Shown here in pieces: positions 52,731-60,672 of a DNA stretch of 64,000 nucleotides (position 1 is its first letter; each line of letters starts with the position of its first letter). This stretch comes from Trujillonella endophytica. GTDB lineage: Bacteria; Actinomycetota; Actinomycetes; Mycobacteriales; Geodermatophilaceae. The stretch is from contig NZ_JABGCI010000001.1 of NCBI RefSeq assembly GCF_019799905.1, forward strand, positions 496,001-560,000. The letters run 5' to 3'. The position numbers were made by a program, and so were the translations under genes. The notes under the pieces were generated by a model, which was not told the DNA's origin, made no database searches, and saw only the letters and a list, made by a program, of their open reading frames with translations.

Positions 52731-55024
52731 GGGTCGACACCGTCGAGGTCGCCGCGGAGACGCCGGACGACGCGCAGCCCTTCGCCGAGCTGGGCCTGAA
52801 GGCCGACGAGTACGCGCGGATCCGAGAGATCCTCGGCCGCCGGCCCACCACCGCCGAGCTGGCCATGTACTCGGTCATGTGGAGCGAGCACTGCTCCTAC
52901 AAGAGCTCCAAGGTGCACCTGCGCCGATTCGGTGACCTGCCGCGCAGCGAGGCGCTGCTGGTCGGCATCGGCGAGAACGCCGGCGTGGTCGACGTCGGCG
53001 ACGGCTACGCGGTCACCTTCAAGGTCGAGTCGCACAACCACCCGAGCTACGTCGAGCCCTACCAGGGTGCGGCCACGGGCGTCGGCGGCATCGTCCGCGA
53101 CATCCTCACCATGGGCGCCCGCCCGATCGCCGTCATGGACTCGCTGCGCTTCGGCCGCGCCGACGCCCCCGACACCGCACGGGTGCTGCCCGGCGTCGTC
53201 GCCGGGGTCGGCGGCTACGGCAACTGCCTCGGCCTGCCCAACATCGGCGGCGAGCTGCTGTTCGACGAGTGCTACGCGGGCAACCCGCTGGTCAACGCCC
53301 TGTGCGTCGGCGTCATGCGGCACGAGGACGTGCACCTGGCCAAGGCCGAGGGCGCCGGCAACAAGGTGATCCTGTTCGGCGCCCGCACCGGCGGCGACGG
53401 CATCGGCGGCGTGAGCGTGCTGGCGTCGGAGTCCTTCGACGAGACCGGCCCGGCGAAGCGGCCCAGCGTGCAGGTCGGCGACCCCTTCACGGAGAAGCTG
53501 CTCATCGAGGCCTGCCTCGAGATCTTCGCCGCCGACCTGGTCACCGGCATCCAGGACCTCGGTGGGGCCGGCCTCTCCTGCGCCACCTCCGAGCTGGCCA
53601 GCGCCGGCACCGGCGGCATGCACGTCGACCTCGACCGGGTGCCGCTGCGCGACAGCACGCTGACCCCGGCCGAGATCCTGATGAGCGAGTCGCAGGAGCG
53701 CATGTGCGCGATCGTCGAGCCGGCCAAGGTCGACGCCTTCCTCGCCGTCTGCCGCAAGTGGGACGTCCTGGCCGCCGTCATCGGTGAGGTCACCGACGGC
53801 GACCGGCTGACCGTCGACTGGCACGGCGAGCGGATCGTCGACGTCCCGCCGCGCACCGTCGCGCACGAGGGCCCGGTCTACGAGCGGCCCATGGCCCGCC
53901 CCGCCGACCTCGACGCCCTGCAGGCCGACGACGCCGCCCGGCTGCCCCGCCCGGGCACCCCGGCGGAGCTGCAGGCGCACTGGCTCGCCGTCGTCGCCAG
54001 CCCCGACGGCGCCGACAAGACCTGGGTCACCGAGCAGTACGACCGCTACGTCCGCGGCAACACCGTGCTGGCGCAGCCCGAGGACGCGGGCGTCGTCCGC
54101 ATCGACGAGGAGACCCACCGCGGCATCGCGCTGGCGCTGGACGGCAACGCCCGCTTCGCCCGGCTCGACCCCTACGCCGGAGCGCAGCTCAACCTCGCCG
54201 AGGCCTACCGCAACGTCGCCGTCTCCGGCGCCGCGCCGCTGGCGGTCACCAACTGCCTGAACTTCGGCTCCCCGGAGAACCCCGAGGTCATGTGGCAGTT
54301 CGCCGAGGCCGTCCGCGGTCTCGCCGACGCCTGCCGCGAGCTGGGCCTCCCGGTCACCGGCGGCAACGTCAGCCTCTACAACCAGACCGGCGACGTCGCC
54401 ATCAACCCCACCCCGGTCATCGGCGTGCTCGGCGTGCACGACGACGTCCGCCGCCGCGTGCCCACGGGCTGGCGGGCCGCGGGGGAGACCGTGCTGCTGC
54501 TGGGCGCCACCCGCGAGGAGCTCGGCGGCTCCGCCTGGGCGAGCGTCGTGCACGGCCACCTCGGCGGCCGCCCGCCGGCGGTCGACCTGGCGGCCGAGCG
54601 CGCCCTGGGCGAGCTGCTCGCCGCGCTCGCCCGCGAGGGTCAGGTGACCTCCGCGCACGACCTGGCCGACGGCGGCCTGGCGCAGGTCCTGGCCGAGTCC
54701 GCGCTGCGGTACGGCGTCGGTGCCGCGGTGACCCTGGACGGCGACCCGTTCGTGGCGCTGTTCAGCGAGTCCGCGGCCCGCGCCGTGGTGACGACGACCG
54801 ACCCCGAGGCCGTGCGCGCCACCGCCGAGTGGGCCGGCGTCCCGGTGACCGAGCTGGGCACGACGGGCGGCGACGCACTCGTCGTCGACGGCCTCCCCGA
54901 GCTGCCGCTCGCCGAGCTCCGCGCGGCGTGGACGGCGACCCTGCCGGCGCTGTTCGGGCACCCGGAGACGGCGACCGGTCAGGCGGCCGGCGCCGTTCCC
55001 GCCGGAACCGTCCCGACCAGCTGA
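52727..55024 (+). CDS. purL: FGAM synthase large subunit PurL (small form)
   Basis: 765 residues, the short PurL that works with PurS and Pur[21 protein letters not shown] holds the catalytic His. [20 protein letters not shown] is the metal/ATP region, repeated in the second half as the family is an internal duplication. [17 protein letters not shown] and [12 protein letters not shown] are further signatures. The start GTG 52727 is inside the purQ stop; the stop TGA shares one base with the ATG of the next gene (TGATG). The whole block purS-purQ-purL-scp is translationally linked. Confidence 0.98.
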   Translation: MRVDTVEVAAETPDDAQPFAELGLKADEYARIREILGRRPTTAELAMYSVMWSEHCSYKSSKVHLRRFGDLPRSEALLVGIGENAGVVDVGDGYAVTFKVESHNHPSYVEPYQGAATGVGGIVRDILTMGARPIAVMDSLRFGRADAPDTARVLPGVVAGVGGYGNCLGLPNIGGELLFDECYAGNPLVNALCVGVMRHEDVHLAKAEGAGNKVILFGARTGGDGIGGVSVLASESFDETGPAKRPSVQVGDPFTEKLLIEACLEIFAADLVTGIQDLGGAGLSCATSELASAGTGGMHVDLDRVPLRDSTLTPAEILMSESQERMCAIVEPAKVDAFLAVCRKWDVLAAVIGEVTDGDRLTVDWHGERIVDVPPRTVAHEGPVYERPMARPADLDALQADDAARLPRPGTPAELQAHWLAVVASPDGADKTWVTEQYDRYVRGNTVLAQPEDAGVVRIDEETHRGIALALDGNARFARLDPYAGAQLNLAEAYRNVAVSGAAPLAVTNCLNFGSPENPEVMWQFAEAVRGLADACRELGLPVTGGNVSLYNQTGDVAINPTPVIGVLGVHDDVRRRVPTGWRAAGETVLLLGATREELGGSAWASVVHGHLGGRPPAVDLAAERALGELLAALAREGQVTSAHDLADGGLAQVLAESALRYGVGAAVTLDGDPFVALFSESAARAVVTTTDPEAVRATAEWAGVPVTELGTTGGDALVVDGLPELPLAELRAAWTATLPALFGHPETATGQAAGAVPAGTVPTS

Positions 55025-55407
55025 TGGCCGGCACGGCCCCGATCCCCGCCGAGGAGCTGCGCGCCGCCGTCGCCGCGGTCCGGCCCTGGCTGGCCGGAGA
55101 CGCCGAGCAGCCCCCGCGGGCGGTGCTCGGCGCGGCGGTGAAGACGAGCACCCGCTGGCTGGCCCAGCAGGTGCCCGGCCGGTCGGTGGAGCTGCGGGTG
55201 CCCCCGCACGTCGCCGTCCAGCTCGTCCCCGGGCCGCGGCACACCCGCGGGACGCCGCCCAACGTCATCGAGACCGACGCGGCCACCTGGCTGCGGCTGG
55301 CCACCGGCGCCACCACGTGGGCCGAGGCCGTCGCCGAGGGCCGGGTCGTCGCCAGCGGCAACCGCGCCGACCTGGCCGAGCACCTCCCCCTGCGCCCCCT
55401 GCGCTGA
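55024..55407 (+). CDS. Sterol carrier family protein (Rv0807-like)
   Basis: 127 residues. Pattern [20 protein letters not shown], then [20 protein letters not shown] and [20 protein letters not shown] fits the SCP2-like/MDMPI C-terminal fold seen in the mycobacterial protein Rv0807. That gene lies beside purF in mycobacteria, so linkage to purine genes is conserved. A ligand is not known. The start is ATG 55024 in the TGATG junction with purL. A 57-bp palindrome follows 8 nt after the stop. Confidence 0.82.
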   Translation: MAGTAPIPAEELRAAVAAVRPWLAGDAEQPPRAVLGAAVKTSTRWLAQQVPGRSVELRVPPHVAVQLVPGPRHTRGTPPNVIETDAATWLRLATGATTWAEAVAEGRVVASGNRADLAEHLPLRPLR

Positions 55408-55415
55408 CCGCCTGC

Positions 55416-55472
55416 CGAGATCTGCACAGTGGTCGCCATCAGGCCCTGATGGCGACCACTGTGCAGATCTCG
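55416..55472. terminator. 57-bp perfect palindrome after the purine operon
   Basis: Arms 55416-55443 and 55445-55472 (28 bp each) are exact reverse complements around a single C. As RNA it can fold into a long stem with a minimal loop. It lies 8 nt after the last gene of the purS-Q-L transcript. There is no T tract. It may be a terminator or a mobile palindromic element. Confidence 0.8.
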
Positions 55473-55535
55473 TCGAGGCGACCGGCATGCTCGGGGCCCG
55501 GAGCGGGCGGTCGGCCGGTTCTCGACGGAGGTGTC

Positions 55536-56318
55536 ATGGAGGCGTCGTTCACGCCGGACGGCGACCGGCTGGTGCCGTCGGCGTCCGCGCGGAGTCCCTG
55601 GTCGGACGCGATGGTCAACGGCCACCACGTGGGCGGGCTCGTCGCGTGGGGCGTCCAGCGCGACAGCCCGGACCCCCAGCTCCAGGTCTCCCGGCTGACC
55701 GTCGACATGGTCCGCCCGGTGCCCATGCGCCCGCTGCGGGTGCTCCCCCGGCGGGTCCGGGACGGGCGGCGGTTGCGCGCCGTCGACGTCAGCGTCGTCG
55801 ACGGCGACGTCGAGGTCGCCCGCGGGTCGGCGCTGCTGCTCCGCCGCTCCGAGCACCCCGAGGGGGAGCCCTGGGCGCCGGCGGAGTGGGACGCGCCCCC
55901 GCCGGAGGCGATCGAGGGGGCGGGCGGCGGGCCGATGTCGTTCGAGATCCGGCAGATCGCCGACTGGAACGGCGCTCCTGGACGGGTCTGGCTGCGCGAG
56001 CGGGTCGAGTTCGTGGCCGGGCAGCCGCTCACCCCGCTGCTGCGGGCCGCCCTGATGGCCGACTTCGCCAGCCCGCTGGCCAACTCCGGCGGGGACGGGC
56101 TGGAGTTCATCAACGCCGACGTGACGATGTACCTGGCCCGGGACCCCCGCGGGGAGTGGATCGGCATGGAGTCCGCCGGGCACGTCGGCGCCGGGGGTGT
56201 CGCGCTCGGGACGTCGTGGATGTACGACCGCGACGGCCGGATCGGGCACTGCGTCACCGCCGCCCTGCCCGACCCGCGGGTCCAGCACCGCTACGCCCGG
56301 CCGGCCGGGGAGCGGTGA
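55536..56318 (+). CDS. Acyl-CoA thioesterase-like double hotdog protein
   Basis: 260 residues. The N-terminal hotdog has WSDAMVNGHHVGGLVAWGVQ and VSRLTVDMVRPVPMRPL; the C-terminal hotdog has LRAALMADFASPLANSGGDG and FINADVTMYLARDPRGEWIG. This is the TesB-like thioesterase family (4HBT_3). The aspartate expected for TesB catalysis is in ALMADFASP. It probably hydrolyses medium or branched acyl-CoA; the substrate is unknown. GGAGG is 4 nt before ATG 55536. It is a lone gene behind the palindrome and converges on the transporter small subunit. Confidence 0.85.
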   Translation: MEASFTPDGDRLVPSASARSPWSDAMVNGHHVGGLVAWGVQRDSPDPQLQVSRLTVDMVRPVPMRPLRVLPRRVRDGRRLRAVDVSVVDGDVEVARGSALLLRRSEHPEGEPWAPAEWDAPPPEAIEGAGGGPMSFEIRQIADWNGAPGRVWLRERVEFVAGQPLTPLLRAALMADFASPLANSGGDGLEFINADVTMYLARDPRGEWIGMESAGHVGAGGVALGTSWMYDRDGRIGHCVTAALPDPRVQHRYARPAGER

Positions 56319-56325
56319 CCCGTGC

Positions 56326-56478
56326 TCAGCCCCCGGTGAACAGGTCGAACGCCGTCTTCACGGTCTGGTAGAGCCCGTACGCCAGCGGGACGCCGACCAG
56401 CGTCCAGGCGAACGCGATCAGGCCGGTCGGGGTGTGCGTGGGCCGCTGGCCGTCCTGCGTGGACATCGGCGTGCTCAT
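56326..56478 (-). CDS. MFS transporter small subunit
   Basis: 50 residues. A short polar N-terminus precedes one membrane helix, GLIAFAWTLVGVPLAYGLYQ, then TVKTAFDLFTGG. It starts inside the stop codon of the OFA transporter (ATGA), so it is made together with it. Small partners of this kind are known beside OFA-type transporters in actinobacteria. The role of the peptide is not established. Confidence 0.8.
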   Translation of the reverse strand: MSTPMSTQDGQRPTHTPTGLIAFAWTLVGVPLAYGLYQTVKTAFDLFTGG

Positions 56479-57893
56479 CGGGCGGCGCTCCGCTCGGGGA
56501 TCGGGGCGCCCTCGGCGCCGGGGGACGACGTCGGCTCGTGCCACTTCGCGGCGACCGGCTTGACGAGCAGGTTCGCCACGAACCCGATCGCCAGCAGGCC
56601 GACCATGATGAACAGCGCCGGCCGGTAGTTGCCGGCCTGCAGCGTGCCCGGCTCGCCCTGGGTGTCCAGGACGCCGTTGACGATCAGCGGGCCGGCCACG
56701 CCGGCGGCGGACCACGCGGTGAGCAGCCGGCCGTGGATGGCGCCCACCTGGAAGGTGCCGAACAGGTCGCGCAGGTAGGCCGGGACCGTGGCGAACCCGC
56801 CGCCGTAGAACGAGATGATCACCGCGGCGAGCAGCACGAACAGCCAGGTGGCGCTGCTGCCGACCGTGGCCAGGCCGATGTACAGCAGCAGCCCGACGCC
56901 GAGGTAGATCATGTAGTTGGGCTTGCGGCCGAGGAAGTCTGAGGTCGAGGACCAGACGAACCGGCCCGCCATGTTGAACAGCGACAGGACGCCGACGAAG
57001 CCGGTCGCGGCGGCCAGGGCGACCGACGAGTTGCCCTCGTCGTCCCGGAAGAAGTCCTGGATCATCGGGCTCGCCTGCTCGAGGATGCCGATCCCGGCGG
57101 TGACGTTGCAGAACAGCACCACCCACAGCAGCCAGAACTGCGGCGTCTTGATGGCGTTGGCCGCCGAGACGCTCTCGGTGGTGACCAGGGCCTTCTGCTT
57201 CACCGACGACGGGTCCCAGCCGTCGGGCTTCCAGCCCTCGGCCGGGACCCGGATGATCGTCGCGCCGAACAGCATGAAGACCAGGTAGACCAGACCGAGG
57301 GTGAGGAAGAGCAGCGCGACGGCGTTGCCGGCGGGGACGGTGCCGGCGGTGCCGTCGTAGTCCGGGTCGTAGAGGTCCATCAGCTGCCGGGACAGCGGGG
57401 ACGCGATCAGCGCGCCGCCGCCGAAGCCCATGATCGCCATCCCGGTGGCCAGGCCCGGCCGGTCGGGGAACCACTTGATCAGCGTGGACACCGGCGAGAT
57501 GTAGCCGATGCCCAGGCCGATGCCGCCGATGACGCCGTAGCCCAGGTAGAGCAGCCACAGCTGCTGGGTGGCGATGCCGAGTGCGCCGACCAGGAACCCG
57601 GTCGACCAGCACACCGCCGAGACGAACATGGCCGCGCGGGGACCGTTGCGGTCGACCCACGTGCCGAAGACCGCGGCGGACAGGCCCAGCATGACGATCG
57701 CGATCGAGAAGACGATGCCGATCGCCGTCTGGCTGACCTGGAAGTCCTCGACCAGGGCCGTCTTGTAGACGCTCGTCGCGTAGGCCTGCCCGATGCACAG
57801 GTGGACGGCGAGCGCGGCCGGCGGGATCAGCCACCGGTTGAAGCCCGGGCGGGCGACGATGCGCTCGCGGGCCAGGAAGCTCGGCACTGCCAC
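56475..57893 (-). CDS. OFA-family MFS transporter (oxalate/formate antiporter type)
   Basis: 472 residues and about 12 membrane helices. The OFA pattern is visible: RWLIPPAALAVHLCIGQAYA, then FSIAIVMLGLSAAVFGTWVD with the following RNGPR loop, LGYGVIGGIGLGIGYISPVS and TLIKWFPDRPGLATGMAIMG. FWLLWVVLFCNVTAGIGILE marks the second half. Family members exchange oxalate, formate or other monocarboxylates. GGAGG lies 7 nt before GTG 57893. It is divergent from mscR, whose product handles formaldehyde to formate, so formate export would make sense; that is inference. Confidence 0.87.
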   Translation of the reverse strand: MAVPSFLARERIVARPGFNRWLIPPAALAVHLCIGQAYATSVYKTALVEDFQVSQTAIGIVFSIAIVMLGLSAAVFGTWVDRNGPRAAMFVSAVCWSTGFLVGALGIATQQLWLLYLGYGVIGGIGLGIGYISPVSTLIKWFPDRPGLATGMAIMGFGGGALIASPLSRQLMDLYDPDYDGTAGTVPAGNAVALLFLTLGLVYLVFMLFGATIIRVPAEGWKPDGWDPSSVKQKALVTTESVSAANAIKTPQFWLLWVVLFCNVTAGIGILEQASPMIQDFFRDDEGNSSVALAAATGFVGVLSLFNMAGRFVWSSTSDFLGRKPNYMIYLGVGLLLYIGLATVGSSATWLFVLLAAVIISFYGGGFATVPAYLRDLFGTFQVGAIHGRLLTAWSAAGVAGPLIVNGVLDTQGEPGTLQAGNYRPALFIMVGLLAIGFVANLLVKPVAAKWHEPTSSPGAEGAPIPERSAAR

Positions 57894-57937
57894 GAGCGGA
57901 CCTCCGCTGGTCGGGCCCGGGAGCCGGGCGCGGACGA

Positions 57938-57953
57938 CGTGACGACGGTCACG
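57938..57953. promoter_or_regulatory. CRP-like palindrome in the OFA transporter/mscR divergent region
   Basis: CGTGA-N6-TCACG, a perfect palindrome (CGTGAC-GACG-GTCACG) fitting the YGTGA-N6-TCACR form given for actinobacterial CRP. It lies 45 nt upstream of the transporter start. GC-rich sequence makes chance matches possible. Confidence 0.4.
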
Positions 57954-58073
57954 GGCCGCCAGGGACGCTACGTCCGCCGTCGGCACCTCGCCTGTCGAAC
58001 CTGGTGCACCACTCGGTCGTGCACGATGTCTCCTGCGGGTCCGTGCGGAGAGGCCGGGGGAGGAGTCGCCTTC

Positions 58074-58079
58074 TAGGCT
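58074..58079 (+). promoter_or_regulatory. Leaderless-type -10 element of mscR
   Basis: TAGGCT with 6 nt to ATG 58086. Confidence 0.6.
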
Positions 58080-58085
58080 CGCGCC

Positions 58086-59171
58086 ATGGCCTACGAGGTG
58101 AAGGGCGTCGTCGCCCGCAGCAAGGGCGCTCCCGTCAGCATCGAGACGATCCTGGTTCCGGACCCGGGTCCGGGGGAGGCGGTCGTCGACGTCCAGGCGT
58201 GCGGGGTCTGCCACACCGACCTGCACTACCGCGAGGGCGGGATCAACGACGACTTCCCCTTCCTGCTCGGCCACGAGGCCGCCGGCACGGTCGCGGCGGT
58301 CGGCGAGGGCGTCACGAACGTCGCCGTCGGTGACTTCGTCGTCCTCAACTGGCGGGCGGTGTGCGGGCAGTGCCGGGCCTGCCTCAAGGGCGAGCCGCAG
58401 TACTGCTTCGCCACCCACAACGCCGCGCAGAAGATGACGCTGGCCGACGGCACGGAGCTGTCGCCGGCGCTGGGCATCGGCGCGTTCGTGGAGAAGACGC
58501 TGGTCCACTCCGGCCAGTGCACCAAGGTCGACCCGCAGGCCCCGGCCACCGCCGCCGGCCTGCTGGGCTGCGGCGTGATGGCCGGCGTCGGCGCCGCCAT
58601 CAACACCGGCGGCGTGCGCCGGGGCGAGTCGGTCGCGGTGTTCGGCTGCGGCGGCGTCGGCGACGCCGCGATCGCCGGGGCCAAGCTCGCCGGGGCGAGC
58701 ACGATCGTCGCCGTCGACATCGACGACCGGAAGCTGGAGTGGGCGCGGCAGTTCGGCGCCACCCACACGGTCAACAGCAAGGAGACCGACGCGGTCGAGG
58801 CGATCAAGGCCGCCACCGGCGGCTTCGGGGTGGACGTCGCCATCGACGCCGTGGGCCACCCGAAGGTCTTCGAGCAGGCCTTCTACGCCCGCGACCTCGC
58901 CGGCCGGGTCGTGCTCGTCGGCGTCCCCACGCCGGACATGACGATCGAGCTGCCCCTGATCGAGGTCTTCGGCCGCGGTGGGGCGCTCAAGTCCTCCTGG
59001 TACGGCGACTGCCTGCCCAGCCGCGACTTCCCGATGCTGGTCGACCTGTACCTCCAGGGCCGCTTCCCGCTGGAGGACTTCGTCTCCGAGACCATCGGCC
59101 TGGACAGCGTCGAGAGCGCCTTCGAGAAGATGCACTCCGGCGAGGTCCTGCGCTCGGTCGTGGTGTTCTGA
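58086..59171 (+). CDS. mscR: S-(hydroxymethyl)mycothiol dehydrogenase / S-nitrosomycothiol reductase
   Basis: Zinc-dependent class III-type alcohol dehydrogenase that oxidises the formaldehyde-mycothiol adduct and reduces S-nitrosomycothiol. 361 residues. Catalytic Zn ligands are in [15 protein letters not shown] and LLGHEAAG; the structural Zn loop is [18 protein letters not shown] binding is [20 protein letters not shown] with [24 protein letters not shown] and [20 protein letters not shown] are typical of the mycothiol-specific group. Its presence shows that the organism makes mycothiol. An MBL-fold gene follows, as in mycobacteria (Rv2259-Rv2260). Confidence 0.95.
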   Translation: MAYEVKGVVARSKGAPVSIETILVPDPGPGEAVVDVQACGVCHTDLHYREGGINDDFPFLLGHEAAGTVAAVGEGVTNVAVGDFVVLNWRAVCGQCRACLKGEPQYCFATHNAAQKMTLADGTELSPALGIGAFVEKTLVHSGQCTKVDPQAPATAAGLLGCGVMAGVGAAINTGGVRRGESVAVFGCGGVGDAAIAGAKLAGASTIVAVDIDDRKLEWARQFGATHTVNSKETDAVEAIKAATGGFGVDVAIDAVGHPKVFEQAFYARDLAGRVVLVGVPTPDMTIELPLIEVFGRGGALKSSWYGDCLPSRDFPMLVDLYLQGRFPLEDFVSETIGLDSVESAFEKMHSGEVLRSVVVF

Positions 59172-59173
59172 GC

Positions 59174-59254
59174 ATGGCCGCGAAGACGACGCGCGAGAGA
59201 GCATCGCAGCGAGGAACGAGCGAGGAGCGGAACGAGCGGGGAGTCGAGCAGTGA
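59174..59254 (+). CDS. Possible 26-aa coupling ORF between mscR and the MBL gene
   Basis: ATG 59174 opens 2 nt after the mscR stop, and TGA 59252-59254 overlaps the GTG of the next gene by three bases (GTGA). The product would be MAAKTTRERASQRGTSEERN followed by ERGVEQ, very rich in Arg and Glu. The DNA contains repeated GAACGAGCG/GAGCGAGG units. It has no ribosome binding site of its own. It may be a translated linker that passes ribosomes from mscR to the next gene, or just open spacer. Confidence 0.35.
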   Translation: MAAKTTRERASQRGTSEERNERGVEQ

Positions 59255-59874
59255 GCAGAGCGCGCATCGACAAGACCGTCATCAGCGGCGTCTTCAGCCT
59301 CGACGGGCAGGACTTCGACGTCGACAACAACGTCTGGCTCGTCGGGGACGACGACGAGGTGCTCGTCATCGACGCGCCGCACCGTCCCGAGCCGATCGTC
59401 GAGGCGGTCGGTGGGCGGAAGGTCGCCGGGATCGTGCTCACCCACGGGCACAACGACCACATCACCGCCGCCGTGGCGCTGCGCGAGGCCGTCGACGCCC
59501 CGATCTGGTTCCCCGCCGCGGACCGGATGCTGTGGGACATGGTCTACGGCGCCGCCCAGCCTGCCGCCGATCCCGACCGCGACCTCACCGAGGGGACGAC
59601 GTTCCGGATCGCCGGCAGCTCCCTCGTCGCCCTGCACACGCCCGGGCACTCCCCGGGCAGCACCTGCCTGCACTCGGCCGACCTGAACACCGTGTTCACC
59701 GGCGACACGCTGTTCTGCGGCGGACCCGGCGCCACCGGCCGGTCGTTCAGCGACAAGCCGACGATCCTGACCTCCATCCGGTCGAAGCTGCTCACGCTGC
59801 ACGGCGACACCGTGGTCCGCACCGGGCACGGCGACGACACGACCATCGCCGCGGAACTGCGCACGGTGCACTAG
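59251..59874 (+). CDS. MBL-fold metallohydrolase, mscR partner
   Basis: 207 residues. The metal motif is LTHGHNDHITAAVAL, with the later ligands in LHTPGHSPGSTCL, FTGDTLFCGG and VVRTGHGDDTTI. This is the glyoxalase II-like/persulfide dioxygenase-type branch. In mycobacteria a homologue (Rv2260) is next to mscR, so it probably hydrolyses a mycothiol thioester such as S-formylmycothiol to mycothiol and formate. That step is inference. GGGGAG is 7 nt before GTG 59251. Confidence 0.88.
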   Translation: MSRARIDKTVISGVFSLDGQDFDVDNNVWLVGDDDEVLVIDAPHRPEPIVEAVGGRKVAGIVLTHGHNDHITAAVALREAVDAPIWFPAADRMLWDMVYGAAQPAADPDRDLTEGTTFRIAGSSLVALHTPGHSPGSTCLHSADLNTVFTGDTLFCGGPGATGRSFSDKPTILTSIRSKLLTLHGDTVVRTGHGDDTTIAAELRTVH

Positions 59875-59916
59875 GCGGGCACGGGGCGACACGGGGTACG
59901 AGCGGGCGGGGGAGCG

Positions 59917-60579
59917 GTGCACGCGGCATCCGCCGACGAAGCCGGCACGGCGGACCGGCGCCGCGGGGGACGGCACCGGGCTCCGGAGCCGCCGGTCGCC
60001 GAGCCTCCGCCGGTCTGGCGCCCTCCGTCGGTCGCCGGGCCGGTGCGGACCCGTGCCGACCGGGCGGACGGTCCCCTGCAGCCCGGGCGCTGGCTGGCCT
60101 GGATGCTCGCCGGGTTCGTCGTCGTCGGTGGGGGCCTGGTCGCCGGCTACGCCGCGCTCGGCGACTCCCCCGGCACGTCGGCGGGCGCGGCGACGGGCCC
60201 CGGCGGGGGCCGGCCGTCGGCGGGCGGGAGCGTTCCGCCCGGTGGCGTCGCGTCCCGGCTGCCGGCTCCCGTCGTCCCGCCGTGCGACGGCTCGTACGTG
60301 CTGGTCGTCGGCAGCGTGACCACGCCGGTCGGCTACCAGGAGGCGGTGGTCCGGCTGCTGGACGCCACTCCCGGCGCGCAGTGGTTCACCACCGAGGGCA
60401 CGTGCGGGTCGCTGCGCGACCGGTCGGACGACGGGACGCTGATCCACACCGTCTACCTCGGGCCGTTCCCGACCGCGGACGCGGCGCTGTCGGCCTGCTC
60501 AGCGGGCCCGCCGGACGCCTACGCCCGACGTCTGGACGACGGCGCCGGGACCGCCGGTGGCGTCGTGACCTGCGGCTGA
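59917..60579 (+). CDS. Single-pass membrane protein with a SPOR-like C-terminal domain
   Basis: 220 residues. A basic and proline-rich cytoplasmic N-terminus (about 1-58) is followed by one helix, WLAWMLAGFVVVGGGLVAGY, a Gly/Pro/Ser linker, and an extracytoplasmic domain of about 95 residues. That domain reads GSYVLVVGSVTTPVGYQEAV, then VYLGPFPTADAALSACSA, similar in plan to SPOR domains (YVLVVGS at the start, LGPF near the end). SPOR domains bind denuded peptidoglycan; here the similarity is by eye only. Three Cys residues in the outer domain could form a disulfide. Start GTG 59917 with GGGGGAG just upstream. It precedes purF. Confidence 0.65.
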   Translation: MHAASADEAGTADRRRGGRHRAPEPPVAEPPPVWRPPSVAGPVRTRADRADGPLQPGRWLAWMLAGFVVVGGGLVAGYAALGDSPGTSAGAATGPGGGRPSAGGSVPPGGVASRLPAPVVPPCDGSYVLVVGSVTTPVGYQEAVVRLLDATPGAQWFTTEGTCGSLRDRSDDGTLIHTVYLGPFPTADAALSACSAGPPDAYARRLDDGAGTAGGVVTCG

Positions 60580-60659
60580 GCCGACGCGCCGCGTAGGCGA
60601 CGCGCCCGGGATGTGGTGTGGATCCCCCTGTCGGGGACCCGTGGCAGGCGGCGCACCGG

Positions 60660-60665
60660 TACTCT
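60660..60665 (+). promoter_or_regulatory. Leaderless-type -10 element of purF
   Basis: TACTCT with 7 nt to GTG 60673. It supports that start; the 20 upstream in-frame codons are noncoding. Confidence 0.52.
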
Positions 60666-60672
60666 CGCACGA

